A DNA stretch of 64,000 bases, taken from the NCBI GenBank assembly GCA_951802425.1, contig OX637798.1, positions 2,976,001 to 3,040,000 on the forward strand, read 5' to 3'. Source of the DNA: Clavaria fumosa. Lineage: Eukaryota; Basidiomycota; Agaricomycetes; Agaricales; Clavariaceae. The number at the start of each line of letters is the position of its first letter. Within the stretch, counting starts at the first letter, position 1. Of this stretch, positions 10,554 through 20,954 are shown one piece after another. A model generated the notes under the pieces. It was not told the origin of the DNA and searched no databases. It saw only the letters and a program-made list of their open reading frames with translations. Made by a program: the position numbers and the translations under genes.

Positions 10554-13500
10554 ATGCGCAAAGCTCTTGACACCACCCTCGCGAAGCTAAAGTCATCTGC
10601 AGGACCTCAGTCTCTTACCTTCATTAGCCTTCAGAATGCTCTTTCACTTCTCCAAGAGGTTGCGGGGAAGGCGGGTGTACCAGGACTGCAGGAAGGTATC
10701 AAAGGATTTGTGGTTCTCCTCGATGCTATTCAAGTGCGTGAAACATCTCATTTGTTGTGCCGTCGCATCGCTCACTAACCATCCACACAGAAAACCTCAC
10801 AGAACAGCAGTGACTTGGAATCACTTGAGCAGCGCGTTCGAGACTTGCATTTAATGCTGCAAGAGGCATCCAATGGCGGGACCCTGCCTACAGCAATGAC
10901 TGACCGTATCAACCACTTGTCCGAGTGAGTCACCATCCCTCTATACAATGTTTTGTTGATCTCAGCCTTGAATGGCAGATCATGGAAGTCTGTTGGCGAG
11001 CAAGCACAACATATGATCATGCGCAACCACCTGAAGCGTTTCCTCACTCGCAACCGTGATACTGTTGAGATTACGGGCCTCATCTCTGCTATCAATGACT
11101 CAATCCAACAATTTCTTGTAAGTGGATGGTTTGTACCTTTCGGAGACCGTGATTGAGCTGTGGCTGCCCCAAGGTTGAAATTACACTTGTCAATGCTCAA
11201 AAGACACTTGCCATTGAGTCCGCACTTGGAGTAAGTTCATGAGCCATAAATTGGCATAGTTGTATGTGACTGACTAATTGCTAGGAACATGCTGCCCGAG
11301 CTGAGGCTAGCCTTCAGGTTTGTCTCTTCCTGTTAGTGTCCTTATCCTGTTCATCATATGATTAATTTATCAGGAAATCAAGACAAGGCTCGATGACTTC
11401 AGTATGGCTTATTCATAATTTGATTCAGTGCTTTGCTTATGTTTGGTCTGCAGCTGGTCTCAATCTGCCCCATGCTGCCACTGCTGGCTTCGACTGCAAT
11501 AATAAGCTAGCCCCATGCCTTGATGGCACTCGGAAACATATTCTTGATGAGCTATATCAATGGATTGGCCATGACATCGAAGACCTCTCCCAGGAGGGTA
11601 TACTTACATCCTCTGACCATTTATGTGTCATGGGGACTCGGCAGATATTTTGGATCAATGGTGTAGCTGGAAGTGGGAAGACTACAATTGCTTACACTGC
11701 TGCAGAGTACTGTGAGGACAAAGGAATGCTTGCTGCGAGCTTCTTCTGCTCCAGGGATAATGCTGATTGCAGCAACCTTGATGTGGTTTTCACCACCATT
11801 GCATATCAATTGGGACAGTTTTGTCCAGAGTTCAAGGCTGGTCTTGCAGAAGTGATCAGGTCAAATCCTGATGTTGTCTACTCCAATGTCTCCTATCAGT
11901 TGAAAAGGATGATTGTCAAACCATTGCTTGCTATGAGGAATAAGTTCCCTCGAGGTTTAGTGGTGATTGATGCTTTAGATGAATGCAAGGATGACAATTC
12001 CACATCCACCATTCTGGCATCTTTGTCTCAACACATTGACAAGTTATTCCCATTGCAATTCCTCATCACCAGTAGACCAATTCTCCAGATCACTGGAGCT
12101 TTTCAACATCCACATCTCATCAATGCAACCAGGCCATTGATTCTTCATCAAGTCAAATTGGATGTCATTAAAAGTGATATCCAGTGTTATCTAAAATGGC
12201 ACCTTGGTGCCATCAAGCAGAAATACCACATTCCTGGTACCTGGCCATCTTCAAGAGATGTTGAAGACTTGACCCATATGTCTTCAGGCCTGTTCATATT
12301 TGCTGCTACTGCAGCAAGGTTCATTGATGCTGCTGATCCCAGAGGGCAATTGAAGATACTTTTGAACACAAAGTCTGCTACTGGCTTCTCTCCTCTGCAG
12401 CATCTGGATCAGTTGTACTCCCAAGTGCTCAACACTGCATTCCCAGATATTTCTGATCACCCTGGAGCCAAATTGCAATTGGTTCTGGGTGCCATTGTCA
12501 CCCTTCAGGATCCTCTCCCATCAGATCAATTGGAGGATTTGCTTGGTTGTGATGTCTATGGTTATCTTCAGCATTTACAGGCAATCATCACCCTTCCAAA
12601 TGATAGTGTTGGAGTTATTAGATTGATCCACCCATCATTCTTTGACTTCATTGTGGATTCTACCAGATGCCATGATGAGCAGTTTAGAATCAATCTTGAA
12701 GAACAGCACACCATCATGGCAGAGAAATGCTTGACCATGATGAAAAGGCTAAAGAAGGATATTTGTGGCATAAGAGATCCCACCAAATTTAATCATGAGG
12801 TTCCAGATCTCCCAGAGATGATGTCCAATCACATCTCATGCAGCCTGCAGTATGCATGTAGATATTGGGGTGTGCATGTTTGCAGTGGCAAGCTTTCAAG
12901 TGATGTGTTGAAGCTTCTAGAGGATTTCTGCTCAAATCATTTATTACACTGGATAGAGGTCTGCAGCCTTCTTGGGCATCTGAGAAATGCATTGCAAATT
13001 TTGGCATCTGTGCATGCCTGTCTTGCAGTAAGTGCATATCCTTGTCAGTTGAGGTTGTCAAAACTAACATGCAATCCTTTCTGCAGATCAGGAAAGATGT
13101 GCACATGACAGTCTCAGCACTGTTATATGATGGTCAAAGATTGATTCAAGAGTTCTTTCCAGCCATCAGTGTATCTGCCTTGCAGGTGTATTTTACAGCT
13201 TTGCCCTTCACCCCAACTGGCACTGAATTATACAATACCTATCATAAGCAGATGGAGGGTGCAGTGATAGTGCAAGGGGCATTACCAAAAGAATGGAGTG
13301 CATGTATACAGGTCATAGAGGGCCATTCTGAGTGTGTCACCTCAGTGTCATTGTCTCCAGATGGCACAAGGATAATTTCAGGGTCTTATGACAAGACAGT
13401 GAGAGTATGGGATGCAGTCACTGGTGCTCATCTGCAGACACTTGAGGGCCATTCTGATTTGGTCATGTCAGTGTCATTGTCTCCAGATGGCACAAGGATA

Positions 13501-15330
13501 ATTTCAGGGTCTTTTGACAAGACAGTGAGAGTATGGGATGTAGTCACTGGTGCTCATCTGCAGACACTTGAGGGCCATTCTCATTGGGTCATGTCAGTGT
13601 CATTCTCTCCAAATGGCACAAGGATAGCTTCAGGGTCTTATGACAAGACAGTGAGAGTATGGGATGCAGTCACTGGTGCTCATCTGCAGTCATTTGAGGG
13701 CCATTCTAATGGGGTCAGATCAGTGTTATTCTCTCCAGATGGCACAAGGATAGTTTCAGGGTCTGATGACAAGACAGTGAGAGTGTGGGATACATTCACT
13801 GGTGCTCATCTGCAGACACTTGATGGCCATTCTGGTTGGGTCATGTCAGTGTCATTGTCTCCAGATGGCACAAGGATAATTTCAGGGTCTTTTGACAAGA
13901 CAGTGAGAGTATGGGATGCAGTCACTGGTGCTCATCTGCAGACACTTGAGGGCCATTCTAAGTGGGTCATGTCAGTGTCATTCTCTCCAGATGGCACAAG
14001 GATAGTTTCAGGGTCTGATGACAAGACAGTGAGAGTATGGGATGCAGTCACTGGTGCTCATCTGCAGACACTTGAGGGCCATTCTGAGTGTGTCAGATCA
14101 GTGTCATTGTCTGCAGATGGCACAAGGATAGTTTCAGGATCTGATGACAAGACAGTGAGAGTGTGGGATGCAGTCACTGGCACTCATCTGCAGACACTTG
14201 AGGGCCATTCTGATTGGGTCATGTCAGTGTCATTGTCTCCAGATGGCACAAGGATTGTTTCAGGGTCTGTGGGCAACACAGTGAGAGTGTGGGATGCAGT
14301 CACTGGCACTCATCTGCGGACACTTGAGGGCCATTCTGATGGTGTCATAATAGTGTCATTCTCTCCAGATGGCACAAAAATAGTTTCAGGGTCTTACGAC
14401 AAGACATTGAGAGTGTGGGATACAGTCACTGGTGCTCATCTGAAGACACTTGAAGGCCATTCTGATGTGGCTGTATCAGTGTCATTCTCTCCAGATGGCA
14501 CAAGGATAGTTTCAGGGTCTGATGACAAGACAGTGGGAGTGTGGGATACAGTCACTGGTGCTCATCTGATGACACTTGAAGGCCATTCTGATGGGGTCAT
14601 ATCAGTGTTATTCTCTCCAGATGGCACAAAAATAGTTTCAGGGTCCCATGACAAGACATTGAGAGTGTGGGATGCAGTCACTGGTGCTCATCTGAAGACA
14701 CTTGAAGGCCATTCTGATGTGGCTGTATCAGTGTCATTCTCTCCAGATGGCACAAGGATAGTTTCAGGGTCTGATGACAAGACAGTGAGAGTGTGGGATA
14801 CATTCACTGGTGCTCATTTGAAGACACTTGAGGGCCATTCTAAGTGTGTCATGTCAGTGTCATTCTCTCCAGATGGCACAAGGATAGTTTCAGGGTCTGA
14901 TGACAAGACAGTGAGAGTGTGGGATACAGTCACTGGTGCTCATCTGCAGACACTTGAGGGCCATTCTAATTATGTCAGATCAGTGTCATTCTCTTCAGAT
15001 GGCACAAGGATTGTTTCAGGGTCTCTTGATAGGACAGTGAGAGTATGGGATGCAGGAACTGGGGTCCTTCATGTCATTCACAGTGATTCAAACTGTGGAT
15101 GGTCATGGCCATACCTCATTAATAATGGATGGTTATCAACTTTTTGCACAAGGCATAGGCTTTGTTGGATTCCTGTGGCTTATCGTAGCTATTGTGGCAT
15201 GTATGCATCCACTATTGATCAACTGGCAGTGGTCACACCCCTGAATTCCATCATTTCCCTCCAATTCACTGCCTTGCATTCCTACCTCCATACACAGTTC
15301 CAAATACCTCTGCCTTCATTTAATTCTTAA
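10554..15330 (+). CDS. NLR-A: HeLo-like/NACHT/14xWD40 receptor
   Basis: A fungal STAND/NLR protein of 1462 residues. Exons: 10554-10733, 10791-10924, 10979-11117, 11174-11230, 11285-11317, 11374-11401, 11454-13027, 13087-15330; all phases agree. Residues 1-190 are helical and resemble HeLo/MLKL-type four-helix bundles, the predicted effector. A NACHT NTPase follows: Walker A GVAGSGKTT near 260-268, Walker B LVVIDALDEC, and the ITSRP sensor. From about 794 come 14 near-identical 42-residue WD40 repeats (DGTRIISGS, KTVRVWDAVTGAHLQTLE), then a tail of about 90 residues. Such proteins are cytosolic ligand sensors that act in allorecognition or defence cell death in fungi. Exon 4 is 21 bases longer than in the other copies and exon 5 has a single heptad. 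It is the most diverged of the four. Confidence 0.9.
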
Positions 15331-16143
15331 CTCTTGTCTATGGGGTCCCCCACCAAGCACAGGCCCAGGGGTGTGAAGATGGTGAAATGAGGAATAAAGT
15401 ATAACTTGAATCAAAATGTGTACTTGAATCTTAGTGAGAGGATTTGCATAACAGCCTCAGTCACTTCTTTTGTATGTCAGAGTTCTGAATAATAATCAGA
15501 GCTGCCAAATTGCTGCAGGAAGCCTTGTGCCATTGGTTTCAAGTCCATAAGCACAGCACTTCCCAGCATCAAATATGTAGCACCCCAGAGACTTCCTGAC
15601 ACAGTTATTTTTTCATACAACATGCTTAGGCAAGAAGATATACAGGTATTGTTAGAAAGCCATGCCCCAATGGGTTGAAGCAAGAATGTTATGATAGCAC
15701 CATCACACTAACAAATTTACCCCAAGAGAGACAAGGCTGATAATGAGCAGAGGCAAAGCTGATAACAAACAAAGTAATGCTGATGTACAGAGAATGAAAA
15801 CTACACCTCATGAAGAGACATATTATCATATATTTTGATCAAGATTACATCCAGGTCAGAAGATAATGATAGATACAGCTGGTCACTGCAGGAACAGAAA
15901 GGAGGCCAAAACAAAACAAACAAAAAAAAAATTAACCGAGAGACAACACCGCTGAGATGCACGAGGGGAGGTGTTCCGCATTGACGACTATCATGAGCGA
16001 GTAGCGATAGATACAAAAAAAAAACAAGAAAAGGGTAAAGGTGGGGAGAGGCTGAATGGCTGAATGGCGAAAAATGAATAGATTATGCACTATTACAAGG
16101 CGAGCACTTGAGACAAAGCTGCGAAATGAGAGGGCGGGGGTGT
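15331..16143. other. Shared 3' flank between NLR-A and G-alpha B
   Basis: This tail-to-tail intergenic block is repeated after every NLR (25641, 33422, 45421). It has an AATAAA hexamer (15393-15398), probably serving the NLR transcript. At 15477-15683 on the minus strand there is an open frame reading LQPIGAWLSNNTCISSC ... GATYLMLGSAVLMDLKP. It is disrupted in other copies, so it is probably a relic of an unknown gene. From about 15785 comes the 3' flank of G-alpha. Confidence 0.55.
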
Positions 16144-18372
16144 TTACATTAGTTCTGCGTGGCGCAGGTGGTCTCGCAGTATGATCTCTTCGACTGAGGG
16201 AAAGTGGGCAGTTGGTCAGTCACAAGCTCGCTGAAAAGAGGGTGCGGATGGGGAGGGGAGACCAGAGGAGGCTTACCGGTGCCCAGCGTGACCGCCGTGG
16301 CTTCCGTATCCTGTGCGCACAGATACCATCAACGCAGAATGGGCGAAACGAAGGCCAATACGTACGATGACTGAAGTAAGGTGAAAGAAGAAGGGGAGTG
16401 GTTCAGGGGAGCGTTTCCGTTGTATTTCCCTGAAGTGCTGCTGGAAATCTTGAGAAGGCAACCATCAGACAATAAGGAAAAAAGCGAAACGAAATGGGAT
16501 AGAATGACACGAACACTTGGTCGCAGTAGGTAGGTCGTTCTTCCGATCACCAAAGCTGGGCACGCTGTCCCTGATGCGGACGCCGCGGCGCAGCTTCGAG
16601 TCGAGGATGTCGCACTTGTTGAGGAAGAGGATCATCTGCGTTTGCGCTAGCCACTTGCACGTGCATACCGCCTGCCACAGCAGGTAGCCGTCCTCGAGCC
16701 TGTTCACTCGCCGGTCCTCCAAGAGCTTCTCGTCGAAGCACGAGATGGGCGCGAGGAAGATGATCGCGTTCATGTCGTCGAAGGAGGAGTACCATGCCTC
16801 GCGCTGGCACACTGTGAAGATGTGGCGGGGAGTTGGTCAGCCGGCCTGGACACCCACGTGTATAAGTGGTACGCACGGATGACCGGGTCCCGCCCACATC
16901 GTACATGAGCCATTCCTGGCCAACCCTGCGACCTGTATCGATTCAACAGAGGGGCAGTCAGGATGAAGGCCGCTTTCAAAGGGAAGGGGAGAAATAAAGA
17001 AGATGGAACGTACCGTGGTCAAACACGAATTTGTACTCTTGCACGCCAAGCGTGCGCGGACGGGCTCGAATGACATATGCGTCCGTCGGCTGGTACTGGC
17101 GCGTGGCGGCTCGCTCGACGTCGTTCAGGAAGCTGCACAGGGGCAAAGCAGGTCAGCACGCAGCACAGCAACGAAAGAGCAATAATAATAATAATAAAGC
17201 AATAGTTCTGACTACCAGGTCGACACGCACAATCCTGGGGTCTCCTCAAGCCTGACGTTCCACTTTGCCAGAGCAGACCGCAACATAGGGTCCTCCCATA
17301 TCGCCTTCATGTCGTCTGCGCACGACGCAATGACTTCCGTGATGTCGTTCAGGTCCGCGCCCCAACCGCGCCTCATAACGGGATCGGCTGTTGCGCCTCA
17401 TAACGGGATCGGCCTTTGCGCCTCTCCCGCAGCAGCAGCCGCAGCGGTGGGCGGCCCGCCCACAGCGGAAGCGGTCCAGTGCGGTCTTCCACCCGTTGCG
17501 CGAGTTGCTCGAGAACTCTTGCTGCTGCTGCACGCGGAACTCCGGGGCTCGTGTCCGTGTCGTCGTATGGCGCGGCAGTCGTGATGAAGGTGGAGTGCAC
17601 CTCGCTCGCGGCGGCGCCGAGATGCTGCTCGAATGCGCCGCAGCGGCTCGAGGCGGAGCTTCAGGAGACGGTGGTTTTCGGTGAAATGCTGCTGCTGCTG
17701 CAGGTGGTGTGGTTGCGGCGAGGACGAGAGACGCCGGTGGGGGCGCCAGCTATGGTGGCGGGGGAAGAGGGGGTGCCTGTAGCGGTGGGCGGGGGAGAGG
17801 GCGTGGAGGTTTAGGAGCGCCGGGCCATTTCGTTGGAGAGGAGGTCGAGTACGGTGTTGACATTGCGGACGAAGTCAAGCTGGATGACGGCACGCCATGA
17901 GGCGCGTTCTTCCTTCCATCCACGGCGGGCGTAGGTGAGCTGGAAGTCTGTGGTGCGTTTGTGTGGTGGGGGTTCCAGAGCGTTAGCGGTAGGATCAAAG
18001 AGCGTCAGAGTGGGATCACCAAGAGAAGAGTGGGATCACCAAGAGATGAGTGGCGCACTTTTGAGGGTAGCGGATTTACCTGGTAGACGTCGTTTGATCA
18101 GCCAGTGAGAAACAGAGGGGTTAATGACGATGAACGTGGGTGTGGGAGAAATAATAAGACGCACCGCTCTCGCTCTGTCCTAGGAGGGAGACCTTGACGC
18201 GACGCTTCTTGCATCGGAGCGCCGCCTTTTCCTGATGGATCTGCTCGCGGATCTCCTCCCCGACGCGGCGGGCGTGTGACTCGGCGAGCTCGCGCGCCTC
18301 GCGCTGTGCGGGCGTCTTGTCACGTGGGGGCGCGAGGACGGCGGCGAGTGGGTCGTCGTCGTTGATGCGCAT
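16144..18372 (-). pseudogene. G-protein alpha subunit copy B (broken)
   Basis: The exon layout is as in copy E. The N-terminal exon (MRINDDDPLAAVL ... LLGQSESG) and the C-terminal exons (TSVI; LRDHLRHAELM) look sound. Exon 3 is dead: TAA at 17811-17813 replaces a Glu codon after MARRS. A stretch near 17380-17410 is tandemly duplicated (ataacgggatcggc twice). The 11-base loss in the helical insert is shared with copies A, C and D. An AAT microsatellite lies in intron 3 at about 17180. The ends being better preserved than the middle suggests fairly recent decay. Confidence 0.88.
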
Positions 18373-19251
18373 GTCTTGGGCGGGGGTTCTGGGTGGATGG
18401 ATGGGGAGAAGGGGAAAGGGGGTTCTGGGTGGATGGATGGGGAGAAGGGGAAAGGGGGTGGGATGGAGGGGTGCGGATACGGATACGGGTGAGGCGCGAG
18501 ACGGGTGTCGCGGATGAGGAAGAGGAGGTGGAGGAGGAGGAGGAGAAGGAGAAGGGAGCTGTGAGCAGCGTTGTAGGTTTAAAAAGATGAGAGAAATTTC
18601 GTAATCGAATCGTCGAATGAAATCCCTCCCCAAACTGGAAGTGAATCATCGAGACCGGAACGAGATCGGGATCGGTCATCTCGAACCATACCGAGATTTG
18701 TAACTCCGAACATCCCGGTGCCTCTTTCCCTCTACCACCTCCATCTCCATATTGTAGAACCCTTCGTAGCATCCTCTTCAGTTTTTGTAACCTCCCTCCT
18801 CTCCCTCGACTGAGTCAGCAGGGGCTCCCCCGCCCCGGCACAACCCAGTTAGGAGGTCACACCCTTCCGGTTGACCACGTTACTCCCCCAGAACAGACTC
18901 AATCACTCTTTATTTAATAATTACAACTCTTTCTCTTTCTCCTGTCCCACAAAGGCGTGAAGTGTGAGGAACGAGTCCTTCACATTCGTCGACCGAGATT
19001 TGATGAGTCAGAGTTCCCCCTTGGACTAGCGATGACATCATCGTTGATTCACATGAAATCTCAGACTGATCTCAGACTGGTCAATCCCAGCCCGAAACAA
19101 GCTCGAGATCGGTCACCTCGAACCAAGCCGAGATTTGAACACACCTTGGCGACACTTTCCCTTTAGCCATCGACATTGTAGTGTACCTTCTGAGCTGTCC
19201 TTTTGTCGACTTGTTAGCTTACTTATTTATTCACACGCTATGCCACCGTCT
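18373..19251. repeat. Spacer repeat (copies at 18.6-19.2 and 36.6-37.2 kb)
   Basis: After the CT-rich tract upstream of G-alpha B, bases 18600-19170 recur almost unchanged at 36590-37165 and in part at 9361-9600. The block contains a roughly 200-base piece from tgtagaacccttcg to ctgtcccaca that starts TG and ends CA. That could be a solo LTR; no target duplication was seen. Repeated ccgagat / cacctcgaacc phrases follow. No coding content was recognised. Confidence 0.5.
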
Positions 19252-19985
19252 TTCCCTTCTCTGAGGCGATCAACTTCTTCTACAGGCACGCCCGCGGCCA
19301 ACAGAACGAAGAGCTGCCGCATTCACGCCAGATGACACTCTTCTGGGCCGGTCTGCGCGGCGCCGTCGGTGTCACTCTGGCTGCAGGCTTCAAAGGGCCC
19401 AACGCGCAGAGGCTCCGGACGACCGTGCTCATCGTCGTCGTGCTCGCTGTAATCTTCTGTGGCGGGACATGGGTATGGATGCTCTAGATCCTCAGAATCT
19501 GCACGGAGGTCGAGGGCGAGGGCGTGTCCAGCAGCGAGAAGGAGGACGGCGGCGATGGGCGGAATCACCGAAGCACGCGCCTAAGCGGACTTGGACGATG
19601 GCGGGCTCTACTTTGACGACGAGCTGCGTATCCGACGCATAGGAGACAGATGTTCCCACGCGGTGACCCTGCGCACGCACTACGCGACGTACAACCGTCA
19701 GCACGGGATGCGCAGATGCTAAACCCAGGCGTACTGTTCTCTGCTGCGTCGTCGGAGTCATACAAGTCGGACAGGGAGGAGGTACTGCCGATGGCGCCGA
19801 CGAAGTCCGCTGGTGGTGGTAGTCGTAATCGTGGGAACGGCGAGGAGGGCCAGGGGCGGACGGCGGATGGGGAACTCGTTGGGGGTGAGGATGGCCGGTG
19901 GTTCCAGGCGCTTGAGGGGCGGTATCTGCTGCCCATCTTCTCGAACGCGACGGCAAGCCAGACATTCCACGCGCGTAAGGTGCGG
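19252..19985 (+). pseudogene. Na+/H+ antiporter (CPA1/NHX) 3' fragment, copy B
   Basis: The frame reads FPFSEAINFFYRHARGQQNE, then FWAGLRGAVGVTLAAGFKG and TTVLIVVVLAVI. This is the penultimate part of the CPA1 membrane domain, in which GLRGAV is diagnostic. A TAG at 19485-19487 interrupts what should read MLEIL at the end of the last helix. The cytosolic tail follows, with at least one frame change: FDDELRIRRIGDR, then SESYKSDREEVLP and WFQALEGRYLLPIFSNATAS. The first three quarters of the transporter are absent and the end is fused to antisense G-alpha sequence near 19985. It cannot encode a transporter. Confidence 0.85.
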
Positions 19986-20620
19986 CGGACTGCGTCAGGC
20001 GTTGCGGCTGCTGCTCGAATTCGCAGCAGCGGTACAAGACGCAACTTCAGGAGACAGTGTTTTTCAGCGAAGTGCTGCTGCTGCTGCTGCTGGGGTTGGT
20101 ATAGTTGTAGCGAGGCGCGCCGGGAGACGCCGCTCCCGCTGGCGGCGGCAGCGGAGGGGTGACTCTGACACTGGGCAGGCGGAGGTCGGCCGGGGAGAGA
20201 CCGTAGGGGCTTCGGAGAGCCGAGCCATTTCGTCGGAGAGGATTTCGAGAGAGGTGTTGACGTTGCGGTTGAGATTGAGCCGGATGACGGTGCGCCACGA
20301 GTCGCGTGCCTCATGCCATTCGCGGCGGGCGTAGGTAATTTCCAAGTCTGCGGTGTGTGCGTGTGATGGAGGTTCCATGAGCGATAGCAATGGAGTCAAC
20401 GAGCGTCAGAGGTGAGATCAGCGAGAGTCAAGGGATGAGCGGCTCACTTTTGACGATGGTAGATTGGCCTGGTACGCGTCGTCTAATCAGCATTAGGGTT
20501 GAAGATGATGGAAGTGTGGGGAGAGAGGAAGGAGGAAGGAGGGAAAAAGTTACGCACCGCTTTCAGGAGGACGTTTGTGGGGTGCCCCCCACATCTCAGC
20601 TCCTCCTCCTGGCGAATCTG
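19986..20620 (-). pseudogene. 5' fragment of second G-alpha gene, copy B
   Basis: On the minus strand an exon fragment RQIRQEEELR ... GGHPTNVLL matches the P-loop exon of G-alpha E (EQIRQEKAAL ... VKVLLLGQSESG), but the GQSESG codons are damaged. A 21-base exon at 20448-20468 corresponds exactly in length and splice phase to exon 2 of copy E; it encodes GQS instead of GKS, so the phosphate-binding Lys is gone. Exon 3 reads LEITYARREWHEARDSWRTV and EILSDEMARLSE. It stops at HFAEKHCLLKLRLVPL, where it joins antiporter sequence. This is a paralogue of copies A-E, truncated at both ends. Confidence 0.8.
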
Positions 20621-20850
20621 CCTGCCGATCTTATCGCTAAAGTGGCAAGCGTTGGGGGGACGGGGAGCGTTGGGGGGACGGGGAGCTCGTACGGCCAGTG
20701 GTTCCAGGCGCTTGACAAACGGTACATGCTGCCCATCGTCTCAAAGGCGACGGCGAGCTGGACGTTTTATGTAAGTGAGGGGCGGCAGCGGATGTCGGGG
20801 TGGGGTACGTGGTTCAGGCCCTTCGGGGACACGCTGGGGAGGACGCGAGG
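20621..20850 (+). pseudogene. Duplicate antiporter tail fragment, copy B
   Basis: A short frame reads SSYGQWFQALDKRYMLPIVS and KATASWTFY. This is a second, diverged copy of the antiporter C-terminal peptide seen at about 19900-19965 (WFQALEGRYLLPIFSNATAS). The two antiporter pieces flank the antisense G-alpha fragment. An internal duplication (gttggggggacgggga twice) precedes it. It ends just before the conserved NLR 5' flank. Confidence 0.7.
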
Positions 20851-20954
20851 GTAGATTCTCATGTCTTCCTTGTTTGGGAGGTCGGCGTCACATGACACCG
20901 GCCATCGATAAGCATCGTCGCTCGCATCTTTCGTCGACACTACTAGTATCAATC

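Noticed and set aside
11393..11453. An in-frame ATG that would start NLR-A or NLR-C inside the sixth intron (MTSVWLIHN...)
   Set aside because: The frame is open there in A and C but not in D, and GTATGG...CAG splicing joins exons 6 and 7 in phase in all four genes.
13320..15060. Regularly spaced 126-base repeats that could be mistaken for a satellite or CRISPR-like array
   Set aside because: They encode in-frame WD40 repeats with WD and GH dipeptides at fixed positions; there are no spacers, and the genome is eukaryotic.
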